Positions 8,526-17,716 are shown, counted from the first letter of the stretch. The stretch is DNA of 64,000 nucleotides from Rummeliibacillus sp044763875 (GCF_044763875.1 NZ_JBIWGZ010000002.1:679657-743656); one strand, 5' to 3'. The notes: generated from the sequence alone by a model not told the origin. A program made the numbers and translations.

Positions 8526-9944
8526 TTGTCTAAAGAGAACTCGAATATTGCGAATGATGTTGCTCTTGGCTATTTGCCAACTGATAAAAGAGGGAAAATT
8601 TTCGGTTTATGGGATTTAATCTTGGTACAAGTAGTGATTGGATTTTCTGCTTTTGGGCTCTTAACTGGTGCATATACAGGTAGCATGTTGAATGCAAAAG
8701 ACTCAATAGCTGTCATCCTATTTGGAAATGCTTTTCCGATGTTTTTAATTGCACCGATTGTTTTACTTTTTGCACGCTATGGAATTGATACATTTATTGG
8801 CTTTCGAAGTTCACTTGGCTATTTAGGGGCAACTCTCTTCTTCTTATTATTTCTCGTTTTAACTCTTGGTTATATTTCCGTTGCATTATTTATGTCGGGC
8901 CAAACGCTTGTGGAACTTGCTACTTGGCTAGGTTTACCTAAATTCTTCATAGATTCTAAAACTGGAACACCCTTTTTTGCTATTTTTTTATTTTTTATTG
9001 CCTTTATCGTAGCAGCTAAAGGACCAATCGCTATCAAAAAATTTAACCTCTTAGCAGTTCCTTCATTTTTAGTATTTTTAGCAGGATTACTCGGAATTTT
9101 AATATTCAGTTCTCATATTCCAGCCATTAGTTCACTTATACCATCAGAACCATTTGACATAAAATCACAATCTTTTATGACAGCACTTGAAATTAATATT
9201 GGTATGGGATTTTCTTGGTTACCTTACCTTGGGCAATATGCGCGCCTAGCAAAAACCGGATCTGGTGCATATAAAGCTAGTTTTTATAGCTATGGCATTA
9301 TTGTCTGCCTTGCAGCATTGGTTGGTGCTCTAGCAACATTAGTGATTGGTTCTATTGATCCATCTACCTGGATGTTCCCAATAGGTGGCTCATATCTAGG
9401 AGTTGCTGGCTTACTTCTTTTAACCGTAGCAAATGTAGGAGCGGTTATTTTCCTTATGTACTCCCAAGCAATTAGCTTTAAAACAATGTTTCCTTCAAAC
9501 TCTTGGAAATTCTCAATGGGGACAACAATTCCTGCAATTCTCTTACTCATTAGTCCCACTTTCTATAATGCATTCGGTTCATTTATGTCATTTATTTCTT
9601 TTGTAATGGCTAGCCTAGGGGGCATTATTATTTCTGATTACTTCTTTGTAAAAAAACAAAAAATTTCACTTCGTGAGCTCTATAACCTAAAAGGTGACTA
9701 TAACTATTATAAGGGGGTTAATCCATCTGCTGTAATCGCAATTAGTATGAGCACGATTGTGTACTGGTCTTTATACAATCCTCTTACTATGGAATCTAGC
9801 AAACTCTTTTTGCATTTATCAGCCGGTCTTCCAACCTACTTTGTGGCTCTCGTGACTTATTATCTCTCTGCAAAATATGTATTTAAATTCTCTGTTGACC
9901 ATTCAATTGCATTGCCAAAGATTCAAACTACTGAAGAACATTAA
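8526..9944 (+). CDS. NCS1-family (purine/cytosine permease-like) transporter
   Basis: About 472 residues. GGAGG at 8514-8518 points to a TTG start at 8526 rather than the ATG at 8487, which lies upstream of that site. The N-terminal part (GKIFGLWDLILVQVVIGFSAF) and about 12 hydrophobic segments fit the nucleobase:cation symporter-1 / cytosine permease family (LeuT fold). Members import cytosine, allantoin, hydantoins, thiamine and related N-heterocycles with H+ or Na+. Embedded in an N-demethylase operon, it presumably imports the methylated substrate. The substrate cannot be read from the sequence. Confidence 0.82.
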   Translation: MSKENSNIANDVALGYLPTDKRGKIFGLWDLILVQVVIGFSAFGLLTGAYTGSMLNAKDSIAVILFGNAFPMFLIAPIVLLFARYGIDTFIGFRSSLGYLGATLFFLLFLVLTLGYISVALFMSGQTLVELATWLGLPKFFIDSKTGTPFFAIFLFFIAFIVAAKGPIAIKKFNLLAVPSFLVFLAGLLGILIFSSHIPAISSLIPSEPFDIKSQSFMTALEINIGMGFSWLPYLGQYARLAKTGSGAYKASFYSYGIIVCLAALVGALATLVIGSIDPSTWMFPIGGSYLGVAGLLLLTVANVGAVIFLMYSQAISFKTMFPSNSWKFSMGTTIPAILLLISPTFYNAFGSFMSFISFVMASLGGIIISDYFFVKKQKISLRELYNLKGDYNYYKGVNPSAVIAISMSTIVYWSLYNPLTMESSKLFLHLSAGLPTYFVALVTYYLSAKYVFKFSVDHSIALPKIQTTEEH

Positions 9945-9959
9945 AAGGAGGAAACTTAA

Positions 9960-10943
9960 ATGTTTACAAAAGATTTAGATTTTAAATGTACTGATTTGAA
10001 TACGTTCCCTTTCCCTTTCCGTTCGGAAAATTACCGATATTCTAATGATTTAAGTAAACTTGAAAACTTAAACTGTATTGAAATTACACCCGAATACAAA
10101 CTGCAAGTAGAGGCTAAACGACGATTACTTGACGAGCAACCAGATGTACGTTTTCAAGCACTTGAAGGAACAGATGAATTCCAATGGGAAATTTTAGAGA
10201 TGTTAGTAGAAATGGCAATAGATCGCTATCCTCAACATTTTTCCTTAGAAAAAAATGACCAGGTTTGGACTTTCGAAAACCACATATTTAAGGAAAAGGA
10301 TACATTCACATTTGGAGACAGCAGTACACTTCCGTATGCGCCACTAGATTATATTGGACGGCATTTCCATAATGATTTTATCTTAATGGTGCATCGGGAC
10401 AACAACTTCTTTTTAGAAGTCGGCCAAGTTTCGTATGCCGCTCTTTTTTCCGCTAATTGGAATGCGGGTATGTCCTTCGATGAAATTCATGCACCTGTTC
10501 CCTTTGTATCAAGAAAAGGTGATCAGTTAGTAGAAAGAATTCGCAGGTTTTTGTTATCTATTAACCCTGGTGAACCTTGGACACGAATCAATTGGAATTT
10601 AATGGCCGACCGTTGGGATGTTAACTACGAAACAATGGATGTATGGGAACCTCAAAGAAATCTTATTACACCAGAAAACGCCGGTAAACTCGTCCGCTTA
10701 CGAGTAGAAGAACAAAAATTTTACCGTATGCCACGTAGTAATGCGATTCTTTTCGTTTTAAACACTCAATTTTTACCTCTGGAAGATTTGAAACTACGTC
10801 AAGAATGGTTTGATCTAACGTATAACGTACTACAAGATATACCGGAAGCAATGGCCGAGTACAAAGGCATTGCACCTTTTTTACCTCAATCAATTGAGTT
10901 CTTACGCCGTGAAGCTAAAAAAATGAAAAAGGAGGAGACTTAA
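9960..10943 (+). CDS. Heme-dependent oxidative N-demethylase alpha subunit (DUF3445)
   Basis: 327 residues; ATG preceded by AAAGGAGG. The whole protein fits DUF3445 (PF11927), the heme-binding PAS-derived catalytic subunit of heme-dependent oxidative N-demethylase / dimethylamine monooxygenase. Family-typical stretches are the FPFRSENYRYS N-terminus, DYIGRHFHNDFILM, the INPGEPWTRINWNL region, and VRLRVEEQKFYRMPRSNAILF with its conserved Arg residues. Known members oxidise a secondary methylamine (dimethylamine) to a primary amine plus formaldehyde with O2 and electrons from the flavin/2Fe-2S subunit. Here it is followed directly by the other two subunit genes. Exact substrate unknown. Confidence 0.88.
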   Translation: MFTKDLDFKCTDLNTFPFPFRSENYRYSNDLSKLENLNCIEITPEYKLQVEAKRRLLDEQPDVRFQALEGTDEFQWEILEMLVEMAIDRYPQHFSLEKNDQVWTFENHIFKEKDTFTFGDSSTLPYAPLDYIGRHFHNDFILMVHRDNNFFLEVGQVSYAALFSANWNAGMSFDEIHAPVPFVSRKGDQLVERIRRFLLSINPGEPWTRINWNLMADRWDVNYETMDVWEPQRNLITPENAGKLVRLRVEEQKFYRMPRSNAILFVLNTQFLPLEDLKLRQEWFDLTYNVLQDIPEAMAEYKGIAPFLPQSIEFLRREAKKMKKEET

Positions 10944-10944
10944 G

Positions 10945-11451
10945 ATGCCACAACGCCCAAGCCTTTATGATCGTTCTATCGTTTTAACTGACGAACCCTT
11001 TATTTGTAGAGAATCTACCAAAAAAATTTTAATTCTTCGAGAAAAAGATACACAGATTTCAAAAGAACTATTACCAAAAACAATTCCTGTTATAGAAATG
11101 GTAATCCCAGAAAAAAAAGAAAGGATTCATCAATTAATACAAAGTCAAACCATTGGCACCCATATTTTTGTCCTTGCACCATGGGACAAAGCAAGTATGG
11201 TCTTTGACGTGTGCATAGAAGAAGGAATGGCCGAAGAGGAGATCCAAATTCAAATACAAGGTGAGAAAAAAAAGAAAGTCTACTGTATGAAATGTTATCA
11301 ATTACATGAAGTCAAACTGGATGATACGACAACACAGTGCTCATGCGGAACTCACTTAAGTGTTGGTCCCTTCTTCTCTGCCCTTCGGCAAGGGTACATT
11401 GGCTATCCTTTCCTACCAATTATCGAAAAAGTAAGGAGTTGCGTAAGATGA
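10945..11451 (+). CDS. Small DmmA-like subunit of dimethylamine monooxygenase, zinc-ribbon type
   Basis: 168 residues, ATG one base after the previous stop, with AAAGGAGG upstream. The C-terminal third carries a CxxC (CMKC) and a CxC (CSC) pair followed by VGPFFSALRQGYIGYP. This resembles the DmmA-type small subunit of dimethylamine monooxygenase, which ends in a Cys-rich metal ribbon. In characterised enzymes the subunit is essential but non-catalytic. It overlaps the reductase gene by ATGA, which implies translational coupling and a stable complex. Confidence 0.8.
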   Translation: MPQRPSLYDRSIVLTDEPFICRESTKKILILREKDTQISKELLPKTIPVIEMVIPEKKERIHQLIQSQTIGTHIFVLAPWDKASMVFDVCIEEGMAEEEIQIQIQGEKKKKVYCMKCYQLHEVKLDDTTTQCSCGTHLSVGPFFSALRQGYIGYPFLPIIEKVRSCVR

Positions 11452-12413
11452 GAGTTGCCGGGAAGATCAAAGTTAAAATAGAAAAAATTTTCAACGAAAC
11501 CCATGGAATTAAACGTTTTCGACTAGTTCCAACTGATCAAACTCTTTTACCAGCTTTTACTGGGGGTTCCCATATTGAAACGACCATTAAGAAAGGTGAA
11601 ACAAGTTATGTTCGTTCCTATTCTTTAACTAGTTCGCCAACCAATCGTAGTTTTTATGAAATTGCTATTCAGCGAGATCCTCAATCTCGTGGTGGGTCAG
11701 TGTTTTGGCACGAACAAGCTGAGATTGGTCAAACCATATCCATCAGTTTTCCAAGAAACCATTTTCCACTAAGTTCCCGTGGTCGCCACCATGCATTTTA
11801 TGCGGCAGGTATTGGTATCACACCATTTCTAACCATGATTCGTGATTTACCAAAAGAAGATACTTTTGAATTGCATTATGCATCTAAAACAAAACAATCT
11901 TGTGCTTTTTATGATTATTTACAAGAGCACTATCCTGATCAAACGACATTTTATTTTAGCCGTGTTCAAAATCCTCAACGAATGGTACCTGATACAATGG
12001 CCACTCATCGTGTTGGAACGCACGTTTACTTTTGTGGCCCTGCGAATATGGTAGACGAATTTCGAAACGCAGCTAAATCTATAGGCTATCCCGATTGTGC
12101 TATTCATTTTGAATTGTTCGGTAACAACAACGATAACCTACCTAAAAATCCTTTTATCGTGGAACTTACTGAAAGTGAGCAAATACTCGAAGTATCTGGC
12201 AAAGAAACGTTACTTGAAACACTTTTAAAAGCAGGTATTGATGCTCCTCATTCTTGCCGTATTGGTGGTTGCGGGAGTTGTGAAATAGATGTTATTGATG
12301 GTGAAGTAGATCACCGAGATGTCTTCTTAAGTGAGGAAAATAAAAAAACACGTAAGACAATCTTAACTTGCTGTTCTCGTGCCAAATCAGAAAAACTTAC
12401 TTTAAAACTATAA
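11448..12413 (+). CDS. PDR/VanB-family flavin/2Fe-2S reductase subunit of the N-demethylase
   Basis: 321 residues. The start at ATG 11448 (AAGGAG upstream) overlaps the previous stop; the frame remains open further upstream but has no ribosome site there. Domain order: flavin-binding fold with RSYSLTSSP near residue 55, NAD-binding with GIGITPFLTM near residue 120, and a C-terminal plant-type ferredoxin domain with C-x4-C-x2-C (CRIGGCGSC, about residue 268) and a distal Cys in LTCCSRA. This is the phthalate-dioxygenase-reductase layout. It should pass electrons from NAD(P)H to the heme alpha subunit. Confidence 0.9.
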   Translation: MRVAGKIKVKIEKIFNETHGIKRFRLVPTDQTLLPAFTGGSHIETTIKKGETSYVRSYSLTSSPTNRSFYEIAIQRDPQSRGGSVFWHEQAEIGQTISISFPRNHFPLSSRGRHHAFYAAGIGITPFLTMIRDLPKEDTFELHYASKTKQSCAFYDYLQEHYPDQTTFYFSRVQNPQRMVPDTMATHRVGTHVYFCGPANMVDEFRNAAKSIGYPDCAIHFELFGNNNDNLPKNPFIVELTESEQILEVSGKETLLETLLKAGIDAPHSCRIGGCGSCEIDVIDGEVDHRDVFLSEENKKTRKTILTCCSRAKSEKLTLKL

Positions 12414-12429
12414 AAGGGAGAGAATACAA

Positions 12430-13917
12430 ATGACAATTCAAACAAGTGTATTAACATTAAAAAACTATATTAACGGTCAATGGAGCGAACCAATTTCAAA
12501 AAAATATGAAGAAGTGATTAATCCGGCGAACCAAGAAGTAATTGCTTATGCTCCCCTCTCAACAAAAGAAGAAACAGAACTCGCTATCCAAGCAGCAAAA
12601 GAAAGTTTTCAATCGGGTGTTTGGTCTTCCAAAACTACGCATGAACGAGCAGCAGTATTAGTCGAATTCGCCAATAAAATCGATGAAATGGCAGAAGAAT
12701 TAACAATCCTAGAAACATTAGATAACGGTAAAAGAAAAGAAGAAGCAAGTTTTGACATTGCAGATGCCGCTACAGCCTTCCGATATTATGCTGGCCTGAT
12801 CTTACACCCAGATGGTGAGACTTATCCTGTACCCGATAATGTGCAGGCAATGGTCATAAAAGAACCTATCGGGGTTGCAGGATTGATAGTACCTTGGAAC
12901 TTCCCTCTATTAATGGCTGTATGGAAAATTGCTCCAGCATTAGCAGCAGGTAATAGTATTGTTTTTAAACCTTCTGAGGTCACACCTGTTACAGCTATGA
13001 AACTGTTTGAAATTATGCATAATGCAGGTGTGCCAAAAGGTGTTGCTAACATGGTCATAGGACATGGCGATACCGTTGGCCAAACCATTGCAGAAAGTAT
13101 GGATGTTGATATCGTGTCCTTTACAGGTAGTACAAATGTTGGTCGTAAAATTATGCAGGCAGCAAGTAGTAATCTAAAGAAGATATCCTTAGAACTTGGT
13201 GGCAAATCACCAAATATTATCTTCGCTGATGCAGACTTTGAAACGGCTGTTGATTATGCATTATTTGGTATTTTCTATGGTGCGGGTCAAGTTTGTTCTT
13301 CAGGTAGTCGTATTTTAGTTGAAGATAGCATATATGATGAATTTGTTGCTCGCTATATTGAGCGTGCCAACCATATTAAAGTTGGCCCTGGACTTGCAGA
13401 AGACACAGAAATAGGTGCAATCGTAAGTGAACAACAGATGAATCGTATTTTAAATTTTATTGAAAGTGGAACTAAGGAAGGTGCTACACTTGCTGCTGGT
13501 GGTAAACGTCTCACAGAAAATGGATTAGACAAAGGTTTCTTTATAGCCCCTACTGTTTTCACAGATGTTACAAACGATATGCGTATTGTTCGCGAAGAAA
13601 TATTCGGTCCAGTGGTCACTATCCAAAAATTCCATTCAGAAGAAGAGGCCATTCAACTCGCAAATGATACGGATTACGGCTTAGCTGGCGGTGTTTTTTC
13701 GAACGATGGTGCCAAAGCCTTACGTGTGATTAAAAAAGTTCGCGCAGGTATTACTTGGGTTAATGATTACCATCCAACATATGTAGAAGCTCCTTGGGGT
13801 GGTTACAAACAAAGTGGAATTGGTCGCAGTTTAGGCAAATACGGTCTTGAAGAATTCCAAGAAACAAAACAAGTGAATATTCGTTTAAATGTTGAACCGA
13901 ATGGTTGGTTTAAATAA
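12430..13917 (+). CDS. NAD(P)-dependent aldehyde dehydrogenase
   Basis: 495 residues, ribosome site AAAGGGAG. All hallmarks of the aldehyde dehydrogenase superfamily are present: VPWNFPLLMAVWKIAPALAAGN, the ELGGKSPN glutamate (about residue 254), the catalytic cysteine in GQVCSSGSR (about residue 286), EEIFGPVVT, and the C-terminal PWGGYKQSGIGR. It is closest in style to betaine-aldehyde and gamma-aminobutyraldehyde dehydrogenases. As the last gene of the sigma-54 operon it could oxidise formaldehyde or the aldehyde left after further amine breakdown. The substrate is undetermined. Confidence 0.92.
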   Translation: MTIQTSVLTLKNYINGQWSEPISKKYEEVINPANQEVIAYAPLSTKEETELAIQAAKESFQSGVWSSKTTHERAAVLVEFANKIDEMAEELTILETLDNGKRKEEASFDIADAATAFRYYAGLILHPDGETYPVPDNVQAMVIKEPIGVAGLIVPWNFPLLMAVWKIAPALAAGNSIVFKPSEVTPVTAMKLFEIMHNAGVPKGVANMVIGHGDTVGQTIAESMDVDIVSFTGSTNVGRKIMQAASSNLKKISLELGGKSPNIIFADADFETAVDYALFGIFYGAGQVCSSGSRILVEDSIYDEFVARYIERANHIKVGPGLAEDTEIGAIVSEQQMNRILNFIESGTKEGATLAAGGKRLTENGLDKGFFIAPTVFTDVTNDMRIVREEIFGPVVTIQKFHSEEEAIQLANDTDYGLAGGVFSNDGAKALRVIKKVRAGITWVNDYHPTYVEAPWGGYKQSGIGRSLGKYGLEEFQETKQVNIRLNVEPNGWFK

Positions 13918-13923
13918 CAAAAT

Positions 13924-14110
13924 TTGCATATTCCGCTACAGACGGCGCTTTCCACGGGCTTGGCTTCAATCTCCTCGTCACTTCGTTCCTGCGGGGCTTT
14001 CAGCTCAAGCTTTTCCCGTAGGAGTCGCCGTCTTTCGCTCCATAATGAACAAAAATTGGATGTCACTAAATGTTCGTATATTTCATTTGAATTTTGCATT
14101 ATGAAATTGA
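13924..14110. repeat. Long mosaic repeat, copy A
   Basis: A GC-richer segment starting TTCCGCTACAGACGGCGC and ending GTCGCCGTCTTTCGCTCC, with inner GGGGCTTTCAGCTCAAGC. The ends are partly complementary (ACGGCG with CGCCGT), so the element can fold on itself. It recurs at 18032 and 26829. The 3' flank (ATGAACAAAAATT to about 14110) is also shared with copy B. Short open frames across it are not genes. Confidence 0.85.
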
Positions 14111-14238
14111 TTCATATAAAAAAACAATACGCCAAAATGCTGTGTTTCTTTGCATTTTGGTGTTTTCAATTTTTAATAAATTCCCTCTTCCGTAGATTGA
14201 AAGGAACCTTGCATGGATTGGTGGCAACTCATCTTGAT

Positions 14239-14560
14239 TTGCACTACTCACCTTGACTTGCACTACTAGGGTTCCCACTTGCACTACTCAAGCTCCCTCT
14301 TGCACCACTCGGGCTCTATCTTGCACTACTCACCTCGACTTGCACCATTCAAGCTCTATCTTGCACTACTCGGGTTCCCACTTGCACTACTCGGGCTCTA
14401 TCTTGCACTACTCACCTCGACTTGCACCACTCAAGCTCTATCTTGCACTACTCGGGTTCCCTCTTGCACTACTCAAGCTCCCTCTTGCACTACTCGGGCT
14501 CTATCTTGCACTACTCAGGTTTCCACTTGCACTACTCGAACTCTCTCTTGCACTACTCAC
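14239..14560. repeat. Tandem array of about 16 units, 21-bp (and some 19-bp) period
   Basis: Each unit begins with TGCACTACTC (occasional TGCACCACTC or TGCACCATTC) followed by a 9-11 base variable part such as GGGCTCTATCT, AAGCTCCCTCT, GGGTTCCCACT or ACCTCGACT. Variable parts recur in a patterned order, suggesting higher-order duplication. The array lies between the converging aldehyde dehydrogenase and chemoreceptor genes. The open frames through it merely read the repeat (CTTRALS...) and are not supported as genes. Confidence 0.95.
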
Positions 14561-14573
14561 CTATGCAGAATAA

Positions 14574-14621
14574 AAAAACCCTATAAAGTAGACCTTTAAT
14601 TGTCCACTTTATAGGGTTTTT
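14574..14621 (-). terminator. Terminator of the chemoreceptor gene
   Basis: 16-base arms (14574-14589 and 14606-14621; AAAAACCCTATAAAGT type) form a strong stem with T/A tracts, just downstream of the minus-strand gene. Confidence 0.9.
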
Positions 14622-14630
14622 CATAAAAAG

Positions 14631-16721
14631 TTAGTACTTAAATTTTGATAACGATTGATTGAGCGATTCTGCCATGTGAGAAAGGTTGTTGGCCATTCCC
14701 TGAATCTCTTGCATTGAAGCATTTTGTTCTTCCATAGTTGCTGATAATTCTTCTGTCCCTGCAGATGATTCTTGGCTGATTGCAGCAATACTTTCTACGG
14801 CTTTTAGCACATCTAGGGTTGCATCTTGAATTGTTTTAGATGCACCGTTAACTTGGTTGATTTTGTTGGCCATTTCTTCAATATTTTGATTGATCTCATC
14901 AAAAGCTTCTCTGTTTTGGTCAATCAAATTAGAACCAACTTGAACTTCTTGAACAACACCATTCATAGCTAGTTCAACTTCCTGTGTTTCTTTTAATACA
15001 CCGGCAATAATAGTTGAGATTTGACTAGTAGATTCTGCCGATTGTTCGGCAAGTTTTCTCACTTCATCAGCTACGACCGAAAAACCTTTTCCGTGTTCTC
15101 CAGCACGCGCCGCTTCAATGGCTGCATTTAAAGCCAATAAATTTGTTTGAGCTGCAATATCATTGATTACTTCAAGAATTTGTCTAATTTCTTTTGACTT
15201 TTCACCTAATTGTTGAACTACTGTTGCAGTTGAACCTACTTTTTCTTCAATACTTTGCATTCCCTGGATTGATTGTTTTGCACTTTTCAATCCTTTTTGA
15301 ACAGAATCTTCTGTTCTTTGTGACCCATTTGTTATTTCTTCTATATTTTGTGTTATCTGTTTTACTTCACGTTCTACATGTTGTACTTTTTCTAACGTTT
15401 CATTAGCATGCTGAGCTTGATCAGTCGAACCTGCAGCTAATTGTTCCGTTGTCGCAGATACTTGTTCAATGCCATCACTCATTTCACTAGTAAAGGTCGA
15501 TAATTCTCCACTATAAGAAGATACTTGGCCTGAAATATCTGCAGCGTCTTTGATTAATGTACGAGTATTAGAAGTCATCTCATTCATCGACATCGCTAAT
15601 TGCCCGATTTCATCTTTTGATTGAATCGTTAATGCTTCTGTTGCTAAGTTTCCACCAGCAATTTCTTGAACTTTATCAACTACTTTTACGATTGGCTTAA
15701 CTAAGCCTCTCGCAATCAATGTAATCAATACTGCAAGAATAATGATACCAATAAGCCCTATAATGATGGAGTACTTCATCAATGTATTGGCATCCTGGTT
15801 AACTTCATTTAACGGTACAGTGATCATAAGTGACCAAGGAGTATCTGTTGAATGGATACGGATCGGTGTATACACTTTAAATACATCATCTCCATTAGAT
15901 GCTACATCAGTATAGGATAATGCTTGCCCTGTTTGAACAGCAGTTTTGACTTTACCTGAATTTGCACCGGCAAGCTGAAAACTACTTTTTCCAACTAATT
16001 GATGTGATTTGTGAGATACAACTGTTCCATCATTCGAGATAATGGCTCCATAGCCAGTATTATATAGATGAATCGAGTCATTTATTTTTTGCATAGAGTC
16101 TAGACTAATGTCCACCCCAACAGCCCCTACTACCTTATCATTCATCTTAATAGGTACGACTATCGTGGTCATTAGTACTTTTTTTCCACTTACTTGATCA
16201 GTGTAAGGATCGAGAATAACTTCTTTACCAGTTTTTTTTGCAAATTGATAATAGTCATTGTCTCCTGGTTTGTCATAATCATCTGATGCCATTAAACTAA
16301 TCTGATCATTTTTCCAAGTCCAATAAGGAATAAATCTCCCTGTATTATCATGCCCCTTGGCGTTCTTATATTTTTTATCTGCTCCATCGAAAGCATTTGG
16401 CTCCCAAATTGTCCAAGTAGCCAAGAAACTTGGATTTGCTTGAAGTGTACTTGCTAAAATGGCATTTGCTAGTTGACGATTTGCTTTATGATTTTCTACC
16501 ATTGAGCTAAATGCGGTTGCAATCCCTTTAGAAGTATCCATTGCATAATTTAGTTTATCTTGAACATTACTTGCTTGTCTTTCACTTTCCGTGGTGGCTA
16601 TTTTTTTTGCGTTTTTTACAGATGATTGATTGACTTGATAAATATTAAATCCTATGATCGTAACAAATACAATCATACATGTACCAAGAATCGATAATAA
16701 TATTTTGGTTAGTAACTTCAT
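14631..16721 (-). CDS. Methyl-accepting chemotaxis protein with dCache sensor
   Basis: 696 residues; ATG with AAGGAG upstream. The first transmembrane helix is at about residues 5-27, the extracellular dCache ligand domain at about 35-300 (contains VGVDISLDSM and WTIWEP-type motifs), the second helix at about 312-335, then HAMP and a cytoplasmic signalling domain. The highly conserved hairpin tip INDIAAQTNLLALNAAIEAA is intact. It signals to CheA/CheW. The ligand is unknown. Bacillus dCache receptors often bind amino acids, but nothing here identifies the ligand. Monocistronic. Confidence 0.95.
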   Translation of the reverse strand: MKLLTKILLSILGTCMIVFVTIIGFNIYQVNQSSVKNAKKIATTESERQASNVQDKLNYAMDTSKGIATAFSSMVENHKANRQLANAILASTLQANPSFLATWTIWEPNAFDGADKKYKNAKGHDNTGRFIPYWTWKNDQISLMASDDYDKPGDNDYYQFAKKTGKEVILDPYTDQVSGKKVLMTTIVVPIKMNDKVVGAVGVDISLDSMQKINDSIHLYNTGYGAIISNDGTVVSHKSHQLVGKSSFQLAGANSGKVKTAVQTGQALSYTDVASNGDDVFKVYTPIRIHSTDTPWSLMITVPLNEVNQDANTLMKYSIIIGLIGIIILAVLITLIARGLVKPIVKVVDKVQEIAGGNLATEALTIQSKDEIGQLAMSMNEMTSNTRTLIKDAADISGQVSSYSGELSTFTSEMSDGIEQVSATTEQLAAGSTDQAQHANETLEKVQHVEREVKQITQNIEEITNGSQRTEDSVQKGLKSAKQSIQGMQSIEEKVGSTATVVQQLGEKSKEIRQILEVINDIAAQTNLLALNAAIEAARAGEHGKGFSVVADEVRKLAEQSAESTSQISTIIAGVLKETQEVELAMNGVVQEVQVGSNLIDQNREAFDEINQNIEEMANKINQVNGASKTIQDATLDVLKAVESIAAISQESSAGTEELSATMEEQNASMQEIQGMANNLSHMAESLNQSLSKFKY

Positions 16722-17332
16722 CGAATATAATCTCCTTCAAAATGTACAACACAATGAAGGTCAAACTGAAGTTGCCCCTTCAAATTCTGTTTGACTATCA
16801 CTGAAATGTCTCTCTATTCAATTTTACCCTTCTTACCCAATAGAAATTTACAATTACGTATTACAATTCACATGTCAGACTAATTACGACAAATTTCGCG
16901 AATTTTATGTTTTTTCTTTACTATTATGTCGCCTCTATAGTACGTATGTATTTCAAATAAAAAATGATTAACTTTGTAGATACTTTATACCTATATACGA
17001 ATAAAGGAATAAAATACTATATTAAAAGAAAAAACAAGAAAATTTAGGCGCACAAAGAAATACTATTACTCCTAACTATAAATGTCAATAAATTTCAATA
17101 AAGCATATTTTTTTAGGAATATAAGGTAGTATTTTATAGGTAATTTTTACATCTTTTATTTTTTCTTTTATGATGAACCTCTATCAGAACTCTATGTCTC
17201 TATTTAATTGTGTCTACTCCTTCACCGCACTCAAAAATTATTGTTGCTTTGAGTCATGTTATCTCCCATACTATTGAATTGGTATCACGATCCTTTAGTA
17301 CCATATCTTTAAAAAGAAAGAAGGAAACACAA
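16722..17332. other. Intergenic region; promoter area of chemoreceptor and HsmA-like genes
   Basis: AT-rich DNA. A 7-bp inverted repeat (GTCAAAC at 16760-16766 and GTTTGAC at 16789-16795) lies in the presumed chemoreceptor leader. TTCGCGAA occurs near 16895. The apparent reading frame from 17210 lacks a ribosome site and is upstream extension only. No other gene was seen. Confidence 0.45.
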
Positions 17333-17716
17333 ATGGATAGTACATTACTTTTATCAATTGTAACCATTACTCTTGCGCTTATTTTCTACACATGGGGTGT
17401 ATTTAGCGAAAAACGTACAGGAACAATTAAAAAAAGTCACATTTTAAGTTTTGTAATTGGTCTTGTATTCGATACAATTGGTACAACTACAATGGGCACT
17501 ATTGCTGAAACAACTGGCGGATCAAAATTAGGTCTACATCAAATAGCAGGCGGTTCGGCTATTGTTTTAATGGCTATTCATCTTATTTGGGCTATTTATG
17601 TCTATCGAAAAGGAACTGAAAATGCCAAACATCAATTCCACAAATTTAGCATAGGTGTATGGGCTTTATGGCTTATCTCTTATTTCTTAGGAGCTTTTTT
17701 AGGTATTACACACTAA
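17333..17716 (+). CDS. HsmA-family (TIGR03987-like) four-helix membrane protein
   Basis: 127 residues from the ATG at 17333, which follows AAGGA at seven bases. Four hydrophobic helices are visible (LLLSIVTITLALIFYTWGVF; HILSFVIGLVFDTIGTTTMG; AGGSAIVLMAIHLIWAIYVY; FSIGVWALWLISYFLGAFLG) with conserved His residues in LGLHQIAG and IHLIW. Size and motifs fit the small HsmA/TIGR03987 family of unknown function. Monogenic, followed by a strong terminator. Confidence 0.65.
   Translation: MDSTLLLSIVTITLALIFYTWGVFSEKRTGTIKKSHILSFVIGLVFDTIGTTTMGTIAETTGGSKLGLHQIAGGSAIVLMAIHLIWAIYVYRKGTENAKHQFHKFSIGVWALWLISYFLGAFLGITH

Noticed and set aside
14239..14560. CRISPR array
   Set aside because: The constant part is only 10 bases and the variable parts recur; no cas genes. 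Period 21 is too short for CRISPR.
14253..14599. Two long overlapping open frames rich in Cys-Thr-Thr repeats
   Set aside because: They translate the 21-bp tandem DNA repeat in two frames; no ribosome sites, and 19-bp units shift the phase.
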